Shown one piece after another: positions 44,101 to 53,529 of a stretch of 60,000 nt of DNA. The DNA lies in assembly GCF_029227915.1 (NCBI RefSeq), contig NC_079880.1:11127501-11187500 (forward strand). The letters run 5' to 3'. Origin of the DNA: Hydractinia symbiolongicarpus (Eukaryota; Cnidaria; Hydrozoa; Anthoathecata; Hydractiniidae). The translations under genes were made by a program, and so were the position numbers. A model generated the notes under the pieces. That model saw nothing but the letters and a program-made list of their open reading frames with translations, did no database searches and was not told where the DNA came from. How positions within the stretch are numbered: position 1 is the stretch's first letter; each line of letters starts with the position of its first letter.

Positions 44101-45067
44101 ACCCTGGGAGCGGATCCACATGGATTATGCGGGACCGTTTTTGAACAAAATGTTTTTGATAGTTGTTGATGCTTTTTCAAAATGGGTGGAAGTAATAGTC
44201 ATGAATAGCTCCACCTCCACTGCGACTATTGAGCAACTGCGCAAAATCTTTGCCACGCATGGCCTGCCTGGAGTTTGTGTTAGTGATAATGGACCGTGTT
44301 TCGCAAGCACTGAATTTGAGCAATTTATGAAACGAAATAACATCAGACACATTTTTTCTGCACCATACCATCCTGCTTCAAATGGACAAGCAGAGAGAAC
44401 CGTCCAAACTGTGAAAAACAGTCTTAAAAAGATAGAATCGAATGGTCAATCCATTGAGACCAGAGTAAGCCGTTTGCTGTTCACGTACCGCATCACACCA
44501 CACACCACCACGGGCAGGTCACCTGCAGAACTACTGTTCAATCGTCAATTAAGGAGTGCCCTCCATTTCGTTAAACCAGATCTGAAACAGACAGTCAAGG
44601 GGAAACAGATGGATTCTGAGAATCGAAGTCATCGATTGAAACCGCTGCGGCAATTTCTAGACCAAGAGGAGGTACTGATTAGAAATTTTGGTCAAGGACC
44701 ACGGTGGGTGAGAGGAAACATTTCGAGAAAGAGAGGACCTGTGACATACGATGTTGAAGTGGGAGAGAAAATCGTTCAACGCCACATCGATCAAATGCGA
44801 GCTGCAACCGGCGAGAGATTAGCTGATTCAGCAATGGTAGAGACAGACCCACCTCTGGCTGTGCTACCACAGTTTGAACCGTCAGAAGTTGACGAAATCG
44901 TTACTGAAATCGAGCCAAGGGTCCAGTTACCTGTTCCTGAGACATCTGAGCCGTTTGAAGACGTTGCAGAAGATGTGAACAAGGACACCAATTCTCGACC
45001 TGAACGATCTCGCCGTTTACCAAAGCATTTCGAGGACTATGACTTGAACCGCATTGTATACGTTTAA
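41159..45067 (+). CDS. Gypsy Gag-Pol polyprotein, intact 1302 residues
   Basis: Single frame. Gag covers about residues 1-170, followed by two CCHC knuckles (CYRCGGTKHTVEAC and CYYCHKKGHTVKKC). Protease has VDTGAS near residue 277. Reverse transcriptase has FTKLDLSHAYQQ and, at residues 558-561, RVDD where Y-x-D-D is expected. RNase H has SCDASPYG and TDHKPL. Integrase has an H-H-C-C finger, then HMDYAGP, SDNGPCF and HPASNGQAERT for the DDE triad. No chromodomain or envelope gene follows. The Arg in place of the RT active-site Tyr is odd in such a young, otherwise perfect copy and could make it dependent on a helper. Confidence 0.95.
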   Translation: MATYGKIGEFDPATELWNNYIERVNQFYIANDIADATKKRAILLSSCGVKAYQLLRGLSNNDPASKSYDQLVQLMKDHLYPTPNSIAERFRFNTRDRQPSETISQYLAVLRRLSEHCEYGETLDDMLRDRLVCGIKEEKIQQKLLSEKDLTLAKALRIACSMESAASYSKSILQHHCYRCGGTKHTVEACPFKDAECYYCHKKGHTVKKCRQKKRNDEKSRPPRKPINQLESEHEGNVYKETVEQSDMFNLYKLEGSRVEPLFVNVSIEGKTIKMEVDTGASMSVISEKTLRKCIPELTIQPSNLKLKTFTGEIITPLGSAAVNVEHQKQKYTLSLTIVPGESPSLLGRDWLKVIKLDWPSLFQVKHSSNTNLQQILVQHAAVFTESMGLLKDFRVHIPVDSSVAPKFCKARPVPYALKDRIDTELDRLVQDGIYEPVEYSRWAAPIVPVKKEDGTIRICGDYKQTINQAAPCDSYPIPRTEDLFASMSGGEKFTKLDLSHAYQQLELDEETREYLTINTHRGLYRPTRLQYGVHSATGIFQREMDRRLRHIPRTKVRVDDILISGKDDEEHLRNLSSVLQVIESSGLRLKEVKCVFLAEEVTYLGYNITKEGISPSPEKVKAIRNAAPPENVTQLKAYLGMLNYYNRYLPNLSAMIEPLHRLLRKGTTFHWKTEQEKAFTESKALLYKAPLLTHFDPQRSILVSCDASPYGIGAVLAHVMDDGSEKPVCYISRTLSPAERNYAHIEKEGLAIVFAVKKLHQYLYGQSFRIITDHKPLLGLFGQNKPIPPLAAARVQRWALLLSAYSYVLEYKPGVNHANADCLSRLPLQADSSDYSNNESAIHMMDLVQAPLTSADVKLHTSRDPVLSKVLDLISNGWKVNREIELQPYFSRKDQLSIDNQCLLWGSRVIIPSSLRPQLLGQLHQSHPGITRMKSLSRSIVWWPKMDSEIELTVKNCKTCEIHQKMPAAAPIHSWEYPSQPWERIHMDYAGPFLNKMFLIVVDAFSKWVEVIVMNSSTSTATIEQLRKIFATHGLPGVCVSDNGPCFASTEFEQFMKRNNIRHIFSAPYHPASNGQAERTVQTVKNSLKKIESNGQSIETRVSRLLFTYRITPHTTTGRSPAELLFNRQLRSALHFVKPDLKQTVKGKQMDSENRSHRLKPLRQFLDQEEVLIRNFGQGPRWVRGNISRKRGPVTYDVEVGEKIVQRHIDQMRAATGERLADSAMVETDPPLAVLPQFEPSEVDEIVTEIEPRVQLPVPETSEPFEDVAEDVNKDTNSRPERSRRLPKHFEDYDLNRIVYV

Positions 45068-45090
45068 ACTGTGGACTATTGGTGGAGGAT

Positions 45091-45284
45091 TGTTATATAT
45101 CCGCCATTTATGTTTACATTTTGTTCTCTGCTATTGGTTACACTTTAAAACCATGTGTTTGTGTTTTCCGCTTATATCTTTGCGAGATTTGTACATGTGA
45201 TTTTATTATAAAGATGGCGGTCTAAGAAGTGGTATATACATTTTCTGTCTGTCTGTTTTTCCCCATCTTTCTGAAGTTATAATA
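45091..45284 (+). repeat. Gypsy 3' LTR
   Basis: 194 bp, identical to the 5' LTR as read. Confidence 0.95.
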
Positions 45285-46729
45285 GAGACAGTTAGGTCAC
45301 TCATGCAGGTCGCAGTGCAAGAAAACCTTACCCTACACCAGATGGATGTGAAGATTGCTTTCCTTCATGCTGCCCTTAACGAAGAAGTATATGTTACACA
45401 GCCGGCCGGGTATGAAATCGAAGGGAAAGTATGGAAACTAAACAAATCGCTCTATGGACTGAAGCAAAGTGGTCGAAACTGGCACAACTTACTTCATGAC
45501 TACCTAATAGAACTTGGTTTTAAACAATCAGCAGCAGATCCATGTCTCTTCTTCAAACGCAATGAGAGTGAGATTATTTTTCTGTTGATATGGGTAGATG
45601 ATATTATTATTGCAGGTAGTTCAACCGATGTCATAAACGAGATTAAAAGTCAATTGTCATCGAAGTTTCATATGAAGGACCTTGGAACTCTATCAACTTT
45701 CCTTGGAATCAAATTTAGTCAACAAAATGGAAGTATTACAATGTCTCAAGCACATTATCTTGAAAACATCTTGAAGGCTTTTGATATGCATAACTGCAAA
45801 CCACGATCAACCCTGTGTGAGCAAAACGTTAATGCCTACATGGAAGCCAACCTTCAAATCGATAACCAGCGAAAATACCGTCAAATGGTTGGAAGTCTGA
45901 TATACGCAATGTCATGCACACGACCAGACGTTGCCTTTGTTGTAACGAAATTATCAGAAAAATTGTCTTGTCCTGAACCTGCTAACTGGGCAATGTTGAA
46001 GCATGTATTCCAGTACGTCAAGAAAACAACAGCGTATGAATTAACATTCACCGCATCATCTGCACAACCAAGAATCTACGCCTTTTGTGATGCTGATTGG
46101 GCATCATCAATGAATGACCGCCGCAGTGTAACTGGATACCACATTAGCCTAAACGAGCTTGGACCGCCTATCAGCTGGAAATCCAAGAAGCAGACATCTG
46201 TCGCGTTATCAACTTGTGAGGCAGAGTACATGGCACTGTCCGCAGCGTGCCAAGAAATTATTTATCTTAGTCGATTGGTTAGCGAGTTATTACCGTTTAC
46301 CATGTTAACACCGATGCTTATGAATGACAACCAAGGTGCATTGTCTTTGGTTAAGAATCCTGTTAAGCATTCGAAATCGAAGCATATCGATATACGCTTT
46401 CATTTTATTCGCGATTGTTACCGTGATTCCCGCATTTATTTGGATCACGTGCCGTCAGATGAAAACATCGCTGACATCTATACTAAACCTCCGAAGAGAC
46501 ACTATTTACAGAAATTCGAACGATATCTTTTTGGACAGAAACTTGACCTCTAGAGGGGGTGTTGATATATTCGGTCACGGCATTTTAGATGTTGTGATGA
46601 CTAAGCATTTTTAGTTTTGTTCTAGAAGGTTCTACGCAATATGGTAGACCTTGCTTTGGCATAAGACTTACATTCGTACTTATAATTCTTGGTGTCACTT
46701 CTTGTGTTCAATCCTCCATCATGTTAACA

Positions 46730-46734
46730 ATGCG
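46730..46734 (+). other. Copia target-site duplication ATGCG (right)
   Basis: Matches 38119-38123. Confidence 0.9.
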
Positions 46735-47589
46735 TCGCTACAATTGCGTTTTTAATAAATATAACAAAAACAGTGAAGAAATAATTTGAATTATTAATAA
46801 CTATAGGAAGAACGAAGAACATAGTTTTGCTACACGAATTTGTCAATTTTGTTATCACTGTCCTATATTAATTCTTAGGATCCATTCACGCACCATACTT
46901 ATCCCAAATATTTCACGTCCGGCCCTGTTTCATAATTCTTCATTTGTTGCTAACTAGCTCATTCATATAGTTTTTTCAAAATAAAACCATTTTTACCTGT
47001 TGGACAGTTATTCCCCCATCATATTATTTATATTTGCAACATTAATTTATTTTATGTGCTGTCTGTGACAGTTTCTTATTTTTTTTAATATGCACTTAAT
47101 ACTGTACGTTCACGCTGCAGGTCAGGCTTGCTATCTCATTTATACTATTGTTTATACTAATGACACTATTATGCTGGACATTTTATATTGCAAATCGTTT
47201 CGTAGCTGGTCTTTGAAACTCGACTTACGGTACAAACCATCAAATCACTTTTTACTTGTGACAATTGTCATTAAGTATACCAACAACAGACACACCTATG
47301 ACGTTGGATATTAGCTACTCCTGCTGGGCATCCAGTGCAATTGAAACTGTTTAGAAATAATTGCTCGAAACAGTTGCACTGGTATCTACTAATGAGTCAG
47401 GTGTTTTCCTTTTCATTTTATTGTTCTTTTTCTTATTTCAAAAACCAGGTTGCCTAAAGGTACACATGGCAAGACTCAAATATAAAAAATACAAAAACAG
47501 AAAAACTATAAAATTTTAATAAAAATCCTCTCTTTTTCATCTTCTTTTTTCTAAAATGACAAAAATAAAAATAAAAATATTAGCAGGGG
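46735..47589. other. No gene recognised
   Basis: AT-rich sequence to the right of the Copia insertion. A diverged inverted repeat around 47,325-47,388 (AGTGCAATTG against CAGTTGCACT, with AAACTGTTT/AAACAGTT) can form a hairpin. Nothing clearly continues the LINE ORF1 remnant. Confidence 0.4.
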
Positions 47590-47700
47590 GTTTGATCACA
47601 CATGATCTTGTCTTTGGAGAGTAACGACTCCACTTATTACCTGAGTTAAAAACAAAGAATAGCACAGTTGAACAGAAAGGGGTCAACGTTAATTTTAGGA
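47590..47700 (+). repeat. Dispersed repeat, likely LINE 5' region, copy 1
   Basis: About 100 bp (CTTGTCTTTGGAGAGTAACG ... GAACAGAAAG) nearly identical to 56,660-56,755, which precedes the LINE copy at 57.1 kb in the same orientation. Confidence 0.6.
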
Positions 47701-47834
47701 AGATAGGGATGTCTAGTTTCTGCTGATGACCGTCCGCAGACCTCTTAGAGGTGACCAACCTAGAGATCCAGGGTACTTAGGTTCAGAAATATGGCTCGAA
47801 ACCTACCTGCCCTTGGTTAAAGTTCTGTTCATCT

Positions 47835-48018
47835 TTTCAAATGTGTTGTGTCCTTTTTATTTTTATATTTTTTTTTATTTTCTTGTAAAAAGGGAGAATT
47901 GTGCTTTTAGAGGCATTCTCTAGAGGAGTACAACCTCTAGCTTGTTTCCAAAGACCTAACAGGTTGAGTTCATCATTGCGGTGGCTTGCCACCTCTTTGT
48001 AAATTATTTTCTTTTCAT
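47835..48018 (+). repeat. Dispersed repeat R, left flank of USP copy
   Basis: About 184 bp, matching 49,027-49,215 in direct orientation and the complement of 31,190-31,335. Confidence 0.75.
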
Positions 48019-48099
48019 ATTATAATTTTTTTTAACTTTTTTATATTTACTTCTTATATTTTTATTCTGACAGCTTCAGGAAAAGTATTTAGCAAAGAG

Positions 48100-49026
48100 A
48101 AACAATCTCTATTTTGCCTTTGTAGATCAGTACGGACCTGTTTTCGTCCCCCTGGTTCCCTAACAAGCCTTTACGTTCCCTATTAAAATCCCTAACTTTT
48201 ACCTCCATGAGTGCTTCTTTTTACATCTGGATGTCTACCACTTGGGTTGAGCCTGAAAAGGCCCCAATCATTCCTGAAGTTTCTTCTGTTACAAATATGG
48301 AATGTAAGAAATTAAAAATCCCTGAGAAACCTTCCGCAAGTCACACAAAATCTTGTAAAATCAAAAAACCCGAAAAACTTGCTACGCGGTCTTTCAAAAC
48401 AGTCGCATTGCCATCTAACCCTGATTCTAGGAATAGCGGTCTAAAAAACTTGGGAAACACATGTTATGCAAACTCAATCTTACAATGTTTTTATAACCTT
48501 CCAAAAGGTAAAGAAGCCATTTCTGTTACCAAAACAACGTCAAATTTAGGCGAGGCATTTGTAGGTGTTCTTCAAAATTTGGCTATTTCTAGAAGTCCAG
48601 TTGATCCCTCCCATTTTTTGCGTGCTATGAAACATATCTTAGCTGCGAATGGAATTGCATTTAATATCTTTGCTCAGCACGACGTCCCCGAGGTTCTTGA
48701 ATATCTCATACCTGGTATTTCTTGAAAGGTTTTTAGTATTGGCATCAAGACATCAACCACTTGCAATTTATGTCATATTACCAGCTCCTCAGAAGTTGTA
48801 GCACCATGCATCCAACTTTCTCTGCACCCTACGTTACAATCTTCCTTAGATAATTTCTTCGAAAGCGAGGAGTTGTCAGACACCAATGCCTACTTCTGCC
48901 ATGTTTGCAACGCTCATCAAACTGCTCTAGTTGAAAAAGAGGTAGTGTCGTGCGGTTCCCATCTCATTTTACAGTTAAAACGTTTTGCCAGTGCCAACGG
49001 CCTGGTTTCAAAAATTGCCTCTTGTA
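48100..49026 (+). pseudogene. LINE C-terminus fused to USP domain, copy F
   Basis: From about 48,100 the sequence matches the LINE C-terminal end at 33.55 kb. From 48,207 a single frame runs through SASFYIWMSTTWVEPEKAP into the Lys/Pro linker and the USP Cys box NLGNTCYANSILQ (about 48,450), NIFAQHDVPEVLEYL, then PGIS and TGA at 48,723-48,725. The same frame continues afterwards (FSIGIKTSTT) with CxxC pairs and HLILQLKRF to about 49,023, where the sequence switches abruptly into repeat R. The His box is therefore missing. This copy shows that LINE end and USP share a frame. The TGA is at the same codon as in the 33-kb copy. Confidence 0.65.
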
Positions 49027-49215
49027 TTTCAAATGTGTTGTGTCCTTTTTATTTTTTTTATATTTTTTTAATTAATTTCTTGTAAAAAGGGAGAATTGTG
49101 CTTTCAGAGGCATTTTATCTAGAGGTGTACAGCCTCTAGCTTATTTCCAAAGACTTAACAGGTTGAGTTCATCATTGTGGTGGCTAGCCACCTCTTTGTA
49201 AATTATTTTCTTTCT
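49027..49215 (+). repeat. Dispersed repeat R, right flank of USP copy
   Basis: Direct repeat of 47,835-48,018; its start coincides with the truncation of the USP frame. Confidence 0.75.
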
Positions 49216-50699
49216 TGGTTTAATAACAACCTTTTGGAATTAGTCAGTAGCTATAAATATTATTGTTAAACCACTGACATCGTCTAAAGCGCACTACGTG
49301 CTTTGTTACTCTTCATCTCTAGTAAAGTTTTATGCACATCTCGTTAAATGACCATCACAAATAATTAAATCAGCAGCAGCTGCCGGTACATCAACCATCT
49401 TTGCAATTTTGAAGCAACTCTTACCTAAACTTTTTACTGTGCTTCCATCTGTTGATGGAAGCACAGTAGAAAGTGTTACCAGCTTTTTCTATTAAATGCT
49501 GATTCAGTGTAAGCTGTTCCTTTGTGAGCATAGCCAGCAATGTATTACTGAAAGCAAATATGATCCTAATCAATAATTACTTTACTGTTGTCGTTGGTAA
49601 ACTAACTAAGTAAATGCGTCTTGACATGCATTATCATTCGGGTGTGATCTATAGGCCCTTTATACCTGGGATTTTCCTCTTTTGTTATGATTGAGTGAAA
49701 AGGATGTGGATGAAGATTACCAAAATCTAAACGGCAGTACTTTTGTAAAGCATTATCCTTTCACTTTTCTTTTTCCTGTAAAGTCAAAGTCCAGTAAATG
49801 TATACTTCGATGCCCTTAAGCTTACATTCAATGCAAACAAGCAGTAAACCAGGAGAGATAAATAACGTGACTGTTTATCAGATCTAGATACATTAAAAGA
49901 GGATGGCCCGATGGCCTATGATAAAATATATACCACTCTACGTTCCCCCTTTTATGAGGCGAAAGAAACTATAGTAACGTTCATAATATTTTCCGTCAAT
50001 CGTGTGACTGACCAGTCAACTTTGGTGATAGGGGGCGAGGAGCTCTTCGTGCTCGGTTGCTACGTCAGGGTTGTTCATCGAGCGTTGGAAGGTTGATCCC
50101 TTATCTGACAATGGTCGGGTTGCTTGGGGATGCAGGTTCCGGAGGACTGGCCAATGGTGGTTGATGTGGGGCTTCTCGCTGTTGATGACGCTGTTGTTGG
50201 CTGATTCACCGTTTTAAGGATTCGCTTTGATATACTGATTTTGTTTTTCATTTTAACGGGACCCTAATCCACTGTACGCGCAAATGGATGAATGTCTAAT
50301 GGGTTAATTAGTCGCTAGTGAAACCTCAGAGTAGTGGCGACGCTGTGAAACTTATAGCCTTACCCTGTGTGCCAGGCAACGCAGGGCTGACTGTCCATAT
50401 CCTGTGCATAATACATTTTTCTATTTGTGTTTGATCTGTAACCAGTCTGTTTATGTTGTTAGCTCTGTCTTGTGTCGTATTGTTTGTGATAGAAGGATTG
50501 CTTTTTTTCTTTACGATTTTCTTAAAAAATAGTTTTAGTCCAAGTTGGACAGTACTCATGCTTGTAAGAAGCAAGAAAGTGTATTCAGCACCTTCTTCTG
50601 GGAGCCTAATCCCAGTTTTGACAACCACCGTCCCTGTAGACAAGGTACTTCTGTGCAGCTTGCTGTATTGTAAACCTTTTTCATCTGGCTTGGCGTGTA
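49216..50699. other. No gene recognised; contains a long hairpin
   Basis: AT-rich sequence. A near-perfect hairpin lies at 49,430-49,474. Around 50,330 AGTAGTGGCGACGC resembles the primer-binding region of the young Gypsy element (AGTGGCGACGAGG), hinting at an old LTR border. Confidence 0.35.
49430..49474. repeat. Near-perfect 19-bp or longer hairpin
   Basis: Arms 49435-49449 and 49454-49468 are perfect over 15 bp with a TGTT loop. With one G-T pair the stem extends to 49430 and 49473. Confidence 0.6.
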
Positions 50700-50830
50700 T
50701 CGTTGGATTGAGACCATACTTGTAAAAGGGAGGGCTTGCTTTGCATAGAGATCTTTAGAGGGTTTAACCTCTACCACTTAAAATAAGAGTCATTAGACTA
50801 GTGGAATCACTACAGCTTGCTGTTTTGTTA
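50700..50830 (-). repeat. Inverted copy of the 34.5-kb tandem unit
   Basis: The complement reads AACAAAACAGCAAGCTGT, then ACTAGTCTA, AGAGGTTAAACCCTCT and a CTCCCTTTTACAAG end, as in the units at 34,528-34,925. Confidence 0.55.
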
Positions 50831-50835
50831 TCTCA

Positions 50836-51020
50836 CCCAGCCGGCAAAAAAACGTCTTTAAGACGCATTTCCGTGCGTCTTTTTGGCGTCTTATTTTGGT
50901 CTTAAATGTCCGCTTTCCTGACGTCTTTTTTCGTGCGTCTTCACGACGTCTTTTCCATGCGTCGTAAAGACGTCTTTTTTTTAAGTTTTTACGACGTCTT
51001 TCAAATGCGTTTTAAAGACA
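50836..51020 (+). repeat. Left TIR and GACGTCTTT array
   Basis: At least eight GACGTCTTT, AGACGC or GCGTCTT variants within 185 bp, several on palindromic AAAGACGTC cores. Confidence 0.6.
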
Positions 51021-51858
51021 TCTAAACTCTAAATAAAGTCATTCTAGAAAGCTGTTCAAACAACCTTTGTCCTTAGAGGTGTTAGAAATGCAGTAAAACT
51101 GTATAACTTTATCTTTTTGTAATATTTTCTTTAAAATCATAAATATAAATAATTCTATATTATCAAACAAATTTACAATAATTTTATTCACAGCAGTCAA
51201 ACATCAGTATTTGCTCAAATTAGTTAGTTACTACACGTTTTTCTTTTTATGAGAACCTAGTTTAAAAGAACGTTGAGGCTTAGTACTCAGTCTGAATTCC
51301 CCCATAGATTAAGGTACCGTTGTTTTTCTAATTAAAAATATAATTATTTTCGCGCGTTAATAATTAAAGGAAAATAAAATAGAAACTGGAACGAAACTAA
51401 ACACGCGTTAATAAAAGGCAAAAAATTTAAAGCTCAGAAAATAAGAATTTTTTTCAAATTATATTATCTGCCTTATGTTATAGAAATACTGTGACCAAAC
51501 ATAATTTGTTTTTTTACTTTTTTTATAAATCTTGTTAGAAGAACCATGGTACTTCCACTAAGTCGGAATTTTTTTCGGGCTCTTTCAATGTTTTCCGGCA
51601 CAGGTAGGTTCCACTTTCCCAGAGCGTACTGTACTGATATGTAAAAAGAATAAGTCTGTTTTGGTAATAAATTACAATTTTTGCTAAAAATGGCCTATGT
51701 GCGTTAATAAGAGGGCGTGTTAAATTAGACAAACTGCGGTAGTTTTTGAATGACTATCCTGTATAAATGCTCGTGATAAATAAATAAAGACTAACAGTTC
51801 CAAATCCTGTGGAGCGAAATAAACAAACAGAAAAACAATAACAAAAATATTAAATATT

Positions 51859-51986
51859 TCATTCTGGCTGGTTTGCTTTTTGGCGACCGGCACTGCCCTT
51901 TTGATCAGGGGCGTTTTTTAGCTTTATTGCAATTTGATTGCGCACATCGTTCTCCGTGGCTGCAGGGTACTTTCGTGCAATAGCAT
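51859..51986 (-). CDS. Possible terminal exon of the TIR element's gene
   Basis: On the minus strand a T-run ending in AG at 51,988-51,987 is followed by 42 open codons (AIARKYPAATENDVRNQIAI) and a stop at 51,861-51,859. The composition looks coding, unlike its surroundings. A second candidate exon (basic, MEKSKRRNERRRLQQ) lies at about 52,120-52,050. No family is recognised. Confidence 0.3.
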
Positions 51987-53329
51987 CTAAAAAAAAAAAA
52001 AAAAAAGACGATTGTGAGATTTATTTTTCTTATTTTAATTCTAAAATTTGAAATAGGCAACTTTTTGTTGCAACCTCCGTCGTTCATTCCGCCTCTTTGA
52101 CTTTTCCATTTCTGAAATAAATTTAATGCTTAGCTAAAATTGATGTAATGTTAGTTAAAAATATAGCCAGCCTGTGAATAAAATTTAAACTAGCTTGACA
52201 ATTTCCATTAAGTACAGACAGATCCACTCTAAAGTTATAGTTACAAAACTTATGTAAGAAAGTGAAGATTTATTCATCAATGTTCTTAATAAAATATTTA
52301 GTTAAATAATTTTTAAGAAACGTCAGTTTTTAGTTCAGGTCAAGTTACAGAAACGTGTCTGTGACCGGCAAAGTATATGTCATTTTCCCTTAAGAAATAG
52401 CTGCAAGATATCACAAATATTTCTCTGTATTTTGTATGACTTTCTAATAATCTTAATTTGGAAATTTTATTAAGACACAGGTACTTTTGTGATGTAAATA
52501 CTTTTGTTTAATTTTAAAATTCAATTGTACAAGTCACGCAGAATCAACAGGGTTTGTGTGTGGGTGGCGTGGTGGCTTTTGGGTGTAAAAGGCTTATAAA
52601 TGTTTGCTAGCTAGCTGGTATAACTATAAATTTTTGTGACTAGGTATTTCCTCTTTAGATAGCATCTAAAACTTGGCTTTATGTGACTTATGGTTACACT
52701 ACCCTGCTAGAAACACCTAGCTACAACCCTGGAAAAAAATATTTTCACTATTTTTTCAGGGTTGCAGCTAGCATAGCTACTAGCTTTAACAGTAAAAAAA
52801 GTAAACAAGAAAATAAATATATATACATGACCTTAACTGTATACGATCCATAGCTCTTAGTCCCCAAACTCGCTTCACAAAATAAAAAGATAACTTTTTT
52901 GGTGCTCATGAAAAAACACGATCAGTTTTAAGAAGAAACAAGCCTCAGCTCATTGGGCTGCCATATTGCCAGAACTCATTTGATGAATAATGCAAATAAA
53001 AACAAAAACAATATTAACTTACTCTCTGCAACCAACCGGTTTCCTTTCTCGACTTGGTTTTGTTTAAAAGTTACCGCCACTTCAGACGTTTAAAATTGTA
53101 CAGACGGGGGTAATAATTAAGTTTTTTACTCTTTAATCACTCTTTTGAATGATAAATACAGATTTACTCTGCTATTTAAATACAATACAAGTTTTTAAAA
53201 TCAAGTTATTGTGAGATATATTTTTTTTATTGGCATTATCGTTTTTACATGAAAGAAGTAATTAAACATGTTACCCGCGGAGAAATAGTAGACCAATTAT
53301 ATCACGAATAAAAACCGGTCTTTTCTCGA

Positions 53330-53517
53330 TCTTTTTTGCGTCTTTCAAATGCGCGTCTTAATTATGCACGAAAAAGACGCATTAAAGACGCCTTTATAAT
53401 GCGCGTCTGACACATGCGTTTTAAAGACGTTTAAAAGACGTATTTCGGGTGTGCGCATATTTCATGCGCAAAAAAGCTCCAGAAAAGGCGTCTTTAAAAC
53501 GTCTTGTGCCGGCTGGG
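53330..53517 (-). repeat. Right TIR and GACGTC array
   Basis: Mirror of the left array, with AAAGACGC, GCGCGTCT and AAAGACGTTTAAAAGACG-type motifs ending in GCCGGCTGGG. Confidence 0.6.
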
Positions 53518-53529
53518 CATAATCATCTG

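Larger units (their letters stand above)
40939..45284 (+). mobile_element. Ty3/Gypsy retrotransposon, full length, very recent
   Basis: It has two 194-bp LTRs (40939-41132 and 45091-45284) that I read as identical base for base, a GAGAC 5-bp target duplication (40934-40938 and 45285-45289), a purine-rich tract (GGTGGAGGAT) before the 3' LTR, and one uninterrupted gag-pol frame. It inserted into the reverse transcriptase of the Copia element. Identical LTRs put it among the youngest insertions in the window. Confidence 0.96.
38285..46553 (+). pseudogene. Copia gag-pol polyprotein, one TAG and a Gypsy insertion
   Basis: Order: gag (from 38,285) with a CCHC knuckle CYNCGKAGHKSFEC near residue 217; TAG at 39,008-39,010; protease (DCGATTHIV, about 39,167); integrase with an H-H-C-C finger (HKLLGHC to CETCILAK) and DDE in HTDLAGP, SDNGGEH and NGTAERNW; reverse transcriptase starting KARYVAKRFSQ, split at 40,938 and resuming at 45,285 with METV-RSLMQVAV; the catalytic WVDDIIIAG (about 45,590); and RNase H (DADWAS, CEAEYMALS, ending about 46,553). 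Apart from the TAG and the insertion I saw no break. The TAG lies between gag and protease, one of the few places where a stop can be functional. Confidence 0.9.
38124..46729 (+). mobile_element. Ty1/Copia retrotransposon, young, interrupted by a Gypsy element
   Basis: The two 170-bp LTRs begin TGTTGATATA and end TTAACA. They differ by one base (CTTTTGC against CTTTGGC). A 5-bp target duplication ATGCG flanks the element (38119-38123 and 46730-46734). A purine tract (TAGAGGGGG) precedes the 3' LTR. Without the Gypsy insertion (40,939-45,284 plus one GAGAC) the Copia is about 4.26 kb. Near-identical LTRs imply a recent insertion. Confidence 0.95.
50836..53517. mobile_element. 2.7-kb TIR element with GACGTC palindrome arrays
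   Basis: The ends are inverted: CCCAGCCGGC at 50,836 and its complement ending at 53,517, with similarity continuing as CAAA-ACGTCTTTAA-GACGC inside. Each end carries an array of AAAGACGTCTTT-like palindromes. The interior is AT-rich with little coding. It abuts the C-terminal end of the old Gypsy integrase on the right. No matching target duplication was found, so one flank may have been rearranged. Confidence 0.6.
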
